Shown here: positions 1 through 4,413 of the stretch, piece by piece
How positions within the stretch are numbered: position 1 is the stretch's first letter
Layout: each line of letters starts with the position of its first letter
Source of the DNA: Hyphomicrobiales bacterium
GTDB taxonomy: Bacteria; Pseudomonadota; Alphaproteobacteria; Rhizobiales; Aestuariivirgaceae
NCBI GenBank assembly: GCA_027067085.1
Contig: JAMOMM010000543.1
Span: forward strand, 1-5,222
Direction of reading: 5' to 3'
Length of the DNA stretch: 5,222 nt
Program-made: the position numbers and the translations under genes
The notes under the pieces: generated by a model
What the model saw: only the letters and a program-made list of their open reading frames with translations
What the model was told of the DNA's origin: nothing
The model's database searches: none

Positions 1-551
1 AATTTATTCCTTTGGTTGAAAAGATTACTCCTGAAATTGAGGCTATGGCGGGGGTGGCCGAAACCGATGTTGGTTCGGGTGGAATGATTACCAAAATTGA
101 AGCTGCGAAAATTGCCGTTGGTGCAGGCGCAAGCATGGTAATTGCAAAAGGTAATGCATTGTCGCCAATTTCAAGGGTTCTAAATGGTGCGCGCTGCAGC
201 TGGTTTAAACCTTCAGCATCACCTACCGATGCACGCAAAACGTGGATTGCGGGTTCTTTAGAAGTGCGTGGTGCTATCACCATTGACGATGGGGCTGTAA
301 ATGCTTTGGGTCGTGGTACGAGCTTGCTGCCAGCTGGGGTGAAAAACGTTGAAGGTGAATTTGAGCGTGGCGATGCGGTGAGCATTTTAAACGAAAACGG
401 TGGGGAAGTGGCGCGCGGATTGATTGCTTATGAAAAAGCAGACGCTGTGGCGATAATGGGCTATCGGTCAGGTGAAATTGAACAGCGTTTGGGCTATGCA
501 GGACGTGATGAATTGATCCATCGAGATGATTTAGTATTAACGGGAAGTTGA
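1..551 (+). CDS. proB: Glutamate 5-kinase (ProB), C-terminal half, 5'-truncated by window edge
   Basis: ProB phosphorylates the gamma-carboxyl of L-glutamate with ATP, the first committed and usually proline-inhibited step of proline synthesis in the cytoplasm. The frame is already open at the left edge (first full codon at position 3), so the start and the N-terminal part of the kinase domain lie outside; about 183 residues of the usual 370-380 are present. The kinase signature GSGGMITKIEAAKIA (from about position 75) is typical of the amino-acid kinase fold in this enzyme. From about position 240 the sequence becomes the C-terminal PUA domain: TWIAG, a DDGAVNAL stretch, SLLPAGV, a GDAVSI strand and a closing IHRDDLVL, all characteristic of ProB. 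It ends TGA at 549-551, 3 nt before proA, consistent with co-transcription. No frameshift or missing motif is visible in the part present. The identification is firm; the promoter is outside the window. Confidence 0.96.
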   Translation, partial: FIPLVEKITPEIEAMAGVAETDVGSGGMITKIEAAKIAVGAGASMVIAKGNALSPISRVLNGARCSWFKPSASPTDARKTWIAGSLEVRGAITIDDGAVNALGRGTSLLPAGVKNVEGEFERGDAVSILNENGGEVARGLIAYEKADAVAIMGYRSGEIEQRLGYAGRDELIHRDDLVLTGS

Positions 552-554
552 GTT

Positions 555-1823
555 ATGAATAACACTATAAATGATGAAATGTTGGAAATGGGTCGTAAAG
601 CAAAAGCTGCAGCGATCACTTTGGCATTGGCACCTAGTGATGTTAAGAACACAGCTTTAGCGGCCATGGCAAAGCATATTCGTGCTGGTCAAGATGAAAT
701 TTTGGTGGCCAATGAGATTGATGTGAAAGCTGCAGAGAATAAAAATTTGCGTGGTTCTTTTGTTGACCGATTAACATTGAATCCACAGCGGGTGGAAGCA
801 ATGGCAGCGGGTTTAGAAGCTATTGCCAAATTGAATGACCCTGTTGGTGAAACCATTGCCCAGTGGGAACAACCAAATGGTTTAAAGTTTTCACGGGTGC
901 GCGTGCCAATTGGGGTGATTGGGATTATCTACGAAAGCCGGCCAAATGTGACGGCTGATGCAGGCGCGCTTTGTATGAAGTCTGGAAATGCAGCAATTTT
1001 ACGCGGTGGGTCTGATGGGCTTAATTCTTCACGTGCTATCGTTAAATGCTTGCGTGCTGGTTTAGAAGATGCAGGCCTGTCGGGCGATGTTATTCAAATG
1101 GTTCAAACCAATGATCGAGCTGCGGTTGGCGCTATGCTGTCAGGCCTTGAGGGGACTGTGGATCTGATTATTCCGCGCGGTGGCAAAAGCCTTGTCGGGC
1201 GGGTGCAAGCAGAAGCGCGTGTGCCTGTGTTCTCGCATCTTGAAGGGCTTTGTCATGTTTATATTGATAAGGATGCTGATGTTGATATGGCGCGCGATAT
1301 TACGGTGAATGCAAAAATGCGCCGCACGGGTATTTGCGGTGCGGCTGAAACGGTTTTGATCGATAAAGCTGGTGTTGAGAAGCACTTGAGCACAATTATT
1401 GAAGCGTTGAGTGATGCAGGTTGCGAAATTCGCGGTGGCGATATTTCTGTTGCCGCAGACAGCAAGGTAAAACCTGCCAACGAAGAAGATTGGTCAACGG
1501 AATATCTGGATTCGATCATATCGATGAAAGTTGTTGATGGGGTTGAGGGGGCGATGGCGCATATTGCTAAGTATGGTTCGCAACACACCGATTCTATTAT
1601 CACCGACAATGAAGACACGGCACAAGTTTTCTTAAATGGTGTGGATAGTGCGATCGTATTGCATAATGCTTCAACGCAATTTGCTGATGGTGGAGAATTT
1701 GGATTTGGGGCTGAAATTGGTATTGCCACGGGTAAAATGCATGCGCGTGGCCCTGTTGGTTTAGAACAGCTTACCAGCTTTAAATACCAAGTTAGAGGCA
1801 ATGGTCAAACGCGTCCAAAATGA
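555..1823 (+). CDS. proA: Glutamate-5-semialdehyde dehydrogenase / gamma-glutamyl phosphate reductase (ProA)
   Basis: ProA reduces gamma-glutamyl phosphate, the ProB product, with NADPH to glutamate 5-semialdehyde, which cyclises to the proline precursor pyrroline-5-carboxylate. The 422 codons match the family's usual length (about 415-430). It has the aldehyde dehydrogenase fold: YESRPNVTADAGALCMKSGN (cofactor domain), a LRGGSD loop, and the catalytic cysteine in RTGICGAAET at residue 261 (codon 1335-1337), corresponding by motif to the known active-site Cys. The C-terminal FGFGAEIGIATGKMHARGPVG block is also typical of ProA. The ATG at 555 is supported by a GGGAAG Shine-Dalgarno-like site at 542-547 and by lying 3 nt past the proB stop. 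The stop overlaps the nadD start (ATGA at 1820-1823), so nadD translation is probably coupled. Long reverse-strand frames inside this gene are not coding. Confidence 0.98.
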   Translation: MNNTINDEMLEMGRKAKAAAITLALAPSDVKNTALAAMAKHIRAGQDEILVANEIDVKAAENKNLRGSFVDRLTLNPQRVEAMAAGLEAIAKLNDPVGETIAQWEQPNGLKFSRVRVPIGVIGIIYESRPNVTADAGALCMKSGNAAILRGGSDGLNSSRAIVKCLRAGLEDAGLSGDVIQMVQTNDRAAVGAMLSGLEGTVDLIIPRGGKSLVGRVQAEARVPVFSHLEGLCHVYIDKDADVDMARDITVNAKMRRTGICGAAETVLIDKAGVEKHLSTIIEALSDAGCEIRGGDISVAADSKVKPANEEDWSTEYLDSIISMKVVDGVEGAMAHIAKYGSQHTDSIITDNEDTAQVFLNGVDSAIVLHNASTQFADGGEFGFGAEIGIATGKMHARGPVGLEQLTSFKYQVRGNGQTRPK

Positions 1824-2425
1824 GTTTTTCGATCAATAAATATCAACCCATTGCGGGACGACGAATAGGGCTGTTTGGTGGCTCGTTTAACCCTGCGCAT
1901 TATGGTCATTTTTCGTTGGCAAAAATGGCTATGGCGCGATTGCAACTTGACTATGTCTGGTGGATGGTTTCTCCACAAAATCCGTTGAAACTTGCCGATG
2001 AAACCAGCGACTTTGATGAGCGTATGGCGGTAGCGCGTGAGGTGGCAAACCACCCAAGATTTATTGTTTGTGATTTTGAACGTGACTTAGGCACAACGAC
2101 TACAGCGCAAACGTTTGTAAAACTAAGTAGAGTTTTTGAACAAGGCGATTTTGTCTGGTTGATGGGTGCTGATAGCTTTGCTGGTTTGCACCGTTGGAAT
2201 GATTGGCAAACTATTTTGCAAACGTTACCCGTTGCGGTGTTTGATCGACCTGAGTGGGGGAGCCGCGCGCTGGGTTCAGTTGCCGCTCAAATATATAAAA
2301 ACCATCAGTATGCTGGTGAAGATGCTGCGTTGCTGGTGGGTGCAAAAACGCCATCGTGGTGCTTTGTGCCGATGTCCCAGCGTGTTGAAAGCTCAACGGC
2401 TATTCGTAAACGTGCGAAATTGTGA
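1820..2425 (+). CDS. nadD: Nicotinate-nucleotide adenylyltransferase (NadD)
   Basis: NadD transfers AMP from ATP to nicotinate mononucleotide, giving deamido-NAD, the penultimate step of NAD synthesis. The 201 residues fit the family. The nucleotidyltransferase signature GLFGGSFNPAHYGH is at residues 17-30, with the HxGH ATP-binding motif at its end. WWMVSPQNPLK follows, then GADSF at 116-120, with HRWNDW just after it, and the second nucleotide-binding motif SSTAIR at 191-196 near the C-terminus. The ATG lies inside the proA stop (ATGA), and no good Shine-Dalgarno site is seen before it, which favours translational coupling to proA. Placement after proBA is a common alphaproteobacterial arrangement. 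The usual next gene in many of these genomes, rsfS (ribosomal silencing factor), is absent; a short gap and an unrelated small gene follow. Identification is firm. Confidence 0.97.
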   Translation: MSFSINKYQPIAGRRIGLFGGSFNPAHYGHFSLAKMAMARLQLDYVWWMVSPQNPLKLADETSDFDERMAVAREVANHPRFIVCDFERDLGTTTTAQTFVKLSRVFEQGDFVWLMGADSFAGLHRWNDWQTILQTLPVAVFDRPEWGSRALGSVAAQIYKNHQYAGEDAALLVGAKTPSWCFVPMSQRVESSTAIRKRAKL

Positions 2426-2502
2426 AAACAAACTTCTTTCAATTTGAAGGGTTGTGCCTTAACTTAATAAGAGATGCGGGTTTCCTTGTTTGAAGGTGTG
2501 CC

Positions 2503-2790
2503 ATGAAGAATTTTTTTAAATCAAGTTTAGTCGTTAGCTTAGGCTTAGTAATGCTTTCATCGGCAAGTCTTGCAGGTTCGAGTAAGGTTAGGATTTTTAC
2601 CCCGACACCGAACCCAGTTGAGAAGGCCGAAAAGAAACCAGTGAAAAAAGATGCGAATAATACGAAGGTGATTATTCAGCGTATCTATCATGTGCCGTAT
2701 TATACACGTGAAGAAAGACTGAAACTTTTTGTTGGTCCGCGTTATCCCGGATTTAATAAGCAGTATCGTGGTCCAAAGTATCCATTTTAG
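2503..2790 (+). CDS. Small predicted secreted/periplasmic protein, family not recognised
   Basis: This encodes 95 residues. I do not recognise a family. The N-terminus is a classic Sec signal peptide: MKNFFK (positive), a hydrophobic core at about residues 9-18, and a small-residue S-L-A site predicting cleavage after Ala24. The mature part, about 71 residues, begins basic and Lys/Pro-rich (residues about 37-50), then has a short strand-like IIQRIYHVPYY and a tyrosine/proline-rich end. There a short unit is repeated imperfectly: GPRYPGF (78-84) and GPKYPF (90-95, the last residues). It has no cysteine and no second membrane segment. The ATG is preceded by GAAGGTG (2492-2498). It lies 77 nt after nadD and is followed by a terminator-like hairpin, so it may be the last gene of the pro-nadD transcript or have its own weak promoter. 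The signal peptide, the ribosome-binding site and the exact fit between flanking genes argue that it is real. Function is unknown. Confidence 0.75.
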   Translation: MKNFFKSSLVVSLGLVMLSSASLAGSSKVRIFTPTPNPVEKAEKKPVKKDANNTKVIIQRIYHVPYYTREERLKLFVGPRYPGFNKQYRGPKYPF

Positions 2791-2813
2791 TTGAAGGCCT
2801 ATCGGCACGAACT

Positions 2814-2836
2814 TTCTGAGGTTTCAGAATATTTTT
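2814..2836 (+). terminator. Probable intrinsic terminator after the small secreted protein gene
   Basis: A 6-bp perfect stem, TTCTGA (2814-2819) and TCAGAA (2824-2829), closes a GGTT loop and is followed at once by TATTTTT (2830-2836). It starts 23 nt after the stop at 2790. The stem is short and only modestly GC-rich, so termination may be partial. Its position between the small gene and the rplY promoter suits the end of the upstream transcript. Confidence 0.55.
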
Positions 2837-2868
2837 GCATGGCTGTTTGAATGGTGTTTTGCGGGATG

Positions 2869-2883
2869 ATTTGGTTGCCAAAT
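2869..2883. promoter_or_regulatory. 15-bp perfect palindrome just upstream of the rplY promoter
   Basis: ATTTGG-TTG-CCAAAT is a perfect inverted repeat (6-bp arms, 3-nt spacer). It ends 5 nt before the predicted -35 box at 2889. Its symmetry and position resemble a binding site for a dimeric regulator, but such a short AT-rich palindrome can occur by chance, and I cannot name a regulator. It has no T-run after it, so it is not a terminator. Confidence 0.35.
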
Positions 2884-2888
2884 AGGCA

Positions 2889-2917
2889 TTGCGCTTAGGG
2901 CGTAACCCTAGTATAAG
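2889..2917 (+). promoter_or_regulatory. Predicted sigma70-type promoter of rplY
   Basis: TTGCGC (2889-2894) and TATAAG (2912-2917) are separated by exactly 17 nt, the optimal spacing for the housekeeping sigma factor. Transcription would start near 2924, giving an untranslated leader of roughly 110 nt before the rplY ATG. The 17-nt spacer is itself an inverted repeat: TTAGGG (2895-2900), loop CGTAA, CCCTAG (2906-2911), pairing 5 bp plus one T-G. The boxes fit well, but the start site is inferred, not shown. Confidence 0.6.
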
Positions 2918-2923
2918 TCACGC

Positions 2924-3035
2924 CGCCTTATGTGTTGTGCTTCCATCCACCCCTGGAGGGGGTTGCACCTTAGGGTTTTGGGCCAAGTGGCTTGAATTTA
3001 TTTTAATTGAAACGACTTTATTTCAGGAGAATATC
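2924..3035 (+). promoter_or_regulatory. Putative structured 5' leader of rplY mRNA
   Basis: This is the stretch between the predicted start site and the rplY ATG, with no plausible gene. It can form a nested fold: GTGC (2937-2940) with GCAC (2965-2968), enclosing a stem ACCCC (2949-2953) with GGGGT (2959-2963) and loop TGGAG. A second small stem, CAAG/CTTG (2984-2987, 2991-2994), is possible. Just before the gene, TGAAA (3008-3012) could pair with TTTCA (3021-3025), touching the first base of the Shine-Dalgarno site. Ribosomal protein genes are often controlled by their own protein through such leaders, but I recognise no known leader family here. The 3' third is AT-rich and probably open. 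Confidence 0.35.
3025..3029 (+). promoter_or_regulatory. Ribosome binding site fixing the rplY start
   Basis: AGGAG lies 6 nt before the ATG at 3036. It decides the start: the same frame stays open back to a TTG at 2889, but that codon is part of the predicted -35 box, and the extra 49 residues have no L25 similarity. Confidence 0.85.
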
Positions 3036-3704
3036 ATGGCGGAAATCGTTGTGCTTGAAGCAAATGTACGTGAACGAGGCGGCAAGGGGGCCGCTCGTGC
3101 TATCCGTAATTCCGGACGCGTACCAGCTGTCATCTATGGTGATAAGCAAGACCCTATTTTAGTATCATTTGGCTATCAAGATTTGGCTAAACACGTCAAC
3201 ACTGGGCGTTTTATGTCTATGTTGGTTGAAGTACACGTTGGCGGTGACGAAGTTCGTTCAATCGCTCGTGATATTCAATTTGATCCCGTTCGTGATACAA
3301 TTCAGCACGTAGATTTTTTACGTCTTGGTAAAGGTGCACGCATCGTTGTTGAAGTTGCTTGTAACTTCTTGAACGAAGATGAATGTAAAGGCCTTTCAGC
3401 AGGTGGTACATTGAACGTTGTGCGTTATGAAATTGAAATGGATGTTCGCGCTACGCAAATTCCTGAATCAATTGATGTTGACTTGGCTGGTCTTGAAATT
3501 GGTGACAGTGTTCACGGTTCTGACCTTACATTGCCAGAAGGTGCAACCCTTGCTATCGATGATCGCGACTTTACAATTTGTACGATCGCAGCCCCATCAG
3601 GCGGTGCCGATGAGGAAGAAGACGCAGCTGCAGCTGCAGCCGCAGCTGAAGGCGAAGAAGCCGCTGCTGATGGTGAAGGCGCTACCAGCGAAAGCGAAGA
3701 CTGA
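3036..3704 (+). CDS. rplY: 50S ribosomal protein L25, long CTC/TL5 form
   Basis: L25 binds 5S rRNA in the large ribosomal subunit. The 222 residues are the long two-domain form (general stress protein CTC / TL5 type) rather than the short, about 94-residue, E. coli form. The N-terminal 5S-binding domain (residues about 1-95) shows RERGGKGAARAIRNSGRVPAVIYG, then SIARDIQFDPVRDTIQHVDFL, both hallmarks of L25. The C-terminal beta domain (about 96-190) includes GGTLNVVRYEIEMDVRA, IPESIDVDL and DLTLPEGATL. Residues about 188-222 form a low-complexity tail: DEEED (192-196), eight consecutive alanines (197-204), then Glu/Ala/Gly/Asp repeats. Such acidic alanine-rich tails are familiar in alphaproteobacterial L25. 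The start at 3036 has a strong AGGAG site. The gene has its own predicted promoter and a strong terminator, so it is probably largely monocistronic, with some read-through to pth possible. Confidence 0.97.
   Translation: MAEIVVLEANVRERGGKGAARAIRNSGRVPAVIYGDKQDPILVSFGYQDLAKHVNTGRFMSMLVEVHVGGDEVRSIARDIQFDPVRDTIQHVDFLRLGKGARIVVEVACNFLNEDECKGLSAGGTLNVVRYEIEMDVRATQIPESIDVDLAGLEIGDSVHGSDLTLPEGATLAIDDRDFTICTIAAPSGGADEEEDAAAAAAAAEGEEAAADGEGATSESED
3624..3647 (+). repeat. GCA/GCT/GCC alanine-codon tract in the rplY tail
   Basis: Eight alanine codons in a row (residues 197-204), mostly alternating GCA and GCT, give a short repeat of the hexamer GCAGCT with one GCC interruption. The alternation also makes overlapping CTGCAG palindromes. 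It is an in-frame low-complexity tract where slippage in 6-nt steps could change tail length without breaking the frame. Confidence 0.6.
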
Positions 3705-3716
3705 TCCACGATTATT

Positions 3717-3750
3717 ATTCGGGCTAAGAGGTCTTCTTAGCCCGAATTTA
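3717..3750 (+). terminator. Strong intrinsic terminator after rplY
   Basis: A perfect 13-bp stem, ATTCGGGCTAAGA (3717-3729) and TCTTAGCCCGAAT (3735-3747), closes a GGTCT loop 12 nt after the rplY stop. A GGGC/GCCC core makes it stable. The T-run is poor (TTATCTAT after the stem), so release may be incomplete, and it could instead act as a 3'-end stabiliser that lets some transcript continue into pth. Confidence 0.75.
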
Positions 3751-3794
3751 TCTATAAGATCTCTCATTTGAAAATATGAGTAAAAACCCCAAAT

Positions 3795-3800
3795 GGTGAT
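3795..3800 (+). promoter_or_regulatory. Offset ribosome binding site of pth
   Basis: GGTGAT, 3 nt before the pth ATG, matches the 3' part of the full Shine-Dalgarno consensus (TAAGGAGGTGATC) rather than its AGGAGG core. Aligned on the 16S tail, its spacing is normal although it looks too close to the start. No AGGAGG-like core is seen upstream. Confidence 0.45.
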
Positions 3801-3803
3801 GCC

Positions 3804-4412
3804 ATGATACTGCTTGCAGGCCTGGGCAATCCGGGTTCCAAATATTCCAATAATAGACACAATGTCGGTTTCATGGCGATTGATGAAATTGCTCGTGAGT
3901 GGGGTTTTGCCAATTGGCGAAAGCGTTTTCAAGCAGAAACAAGTGAAGGCCGTATTGGTGGCCACAAAGTTTTGCTGATGAAGCCGACGACTTATATGAA
4001 TGAGTCTGGGCGTTCGCTTGGCGAAGCAGTGAAATTTTACAATTTAAATCTCGATGATGTCTATGTCATTCACGATGAACTTGCTTTGCCAGCTGGAAAA
4101 ATGAGAACCAAAACTGGTGGCGGTCATGCTGGTAATAATGGCATTCGCTCGATCAAATCCCATTTAGGTGATGATTTTCATCGGGTGCGAATTGGTGTTG
4201 GTCACCCGGGAAATAAACAAGATGTGTCACAACATGTGTTAAAAGATTTTTCAAAATCTGACCAGGTGTGGCTCGGCCCAACGATTGAAGAAATCGCAAA
4301 ACAAATGCCTCTGTTGATTTCAGGGGAATTTTCAAGTTTTCAGAATAAAGTACATTTAGCTGTTGTGCCTTTCCTACCAGAGCAAAAGCTAGATAATAAA
4401 AAGGATAATTAA
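3804..4412 (+). CDS. pth: Peptidyl-tRNA hydrolase (Pth)
   Basis: Pth cleaves the ester bond of peptidyl-tRNAs that drop off ribosomes, freeing tRNA and peptide; the enzyme is usually essential. The 202 residues fit the family (about 185-210). The N-terminus MILLAGLGNPG is typical, which supports the ATG at 3804. The known key residues are present: Asn9 in GLGNPG, catalytic His19 in RHNVGF, Asp91 in VIHDE, and Asn112 in GGGHAGNNG (counterparts of E. coli N10, H20, D93 and N114 by motif). KPTTYMNESG (about 57-66) and RIGVGHPG are also classic. The C-terminal tail is variable, ending lysine- and asparagine-rich. It sits 99 nt after rplY, behind the terminator, and 1 nt before ychF, a pairing common across proteobacteria. 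I see no convincing promoter in front of it: a TATAAG at 3753-3758 lacks a good -35 box. Confidence 0.97.
   Translation: MILLAGLGNPGSKYSNNRHNVGFMAIDEIAREWGFANWRKRFQAETSEGRIGGHKVLLMKPTTYMNESGRSLGEAVKFYNLNLDDVYVIHDELALPAGKMRTKTGGGHAGNNGIRSIKSHLGDDFHRVRIGVGHPGNKQDVSQHVLKDFSKSDQVWLGPTIEEIAKQMPLLISGEFSSFQNKVHLAVVPFLPEQKLDNKKDN
4401..4405 (+). promoter_or_regulatory. Ribosome binding site of ychF, inside the end of pth
   Basis: AAGGA lies 8 nt before the ychF ATG and overlaps the last lysine and aspartate codons of pth. With only 1 nt between the pth stop and the ychF start, the two genes are very likely translated from one mRNA, with possible ribosome re-initiation. Confidence 0.7.
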
Positions 4413-4413
4413 G

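Noticed and set aside
1259..1801. 180-codon open frame on the reverse strand within proA
   Set aside because: It lies wholly inside a firmly identified gene, has no recognisable motif or ribosome binding site, and reads as the antisense shadow of the proA codons.
2428..2455. Bulged inverted repeat after nadD (ACAA/TTGT outside CTTC/GAAG)
   Set aside because: The arms are short, AT-rich and broken by an internal loop, and no T-run follows, so I do not call a terminator. A TTGAAG (2444) to TAATAA (2465) pair with 15-nt spacing is also too poor for a promoter call.
2889..3035. In-frame N-terminal extension of rplY from a TTG codon (49 extra residues)
   Set aside because: The TTG is the first half of the predicted -35 box, the extension has no L25-like sequence, and the ATG at 3036 has an excellent AGGAG site and the family's normal N-terminus.
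2791..3035. tRNA or other small RNA gene in the gap before rplY
   Set aside because: I looked for a cloverleaf with a GTTCRA-type T arm and an anticodon stem on both strands and found none. The structure seen is better explained as terminator, promoter and mRNA leader.
3418..3771. 117-codon + strand frame overlapping the end of rplY and the terminator
   Set aside because: It is the shifted frame of rplY, its Leu/Lys/Gln-rich sequence reflects the repeated tail codons, and it would run through the terminator hairpin.
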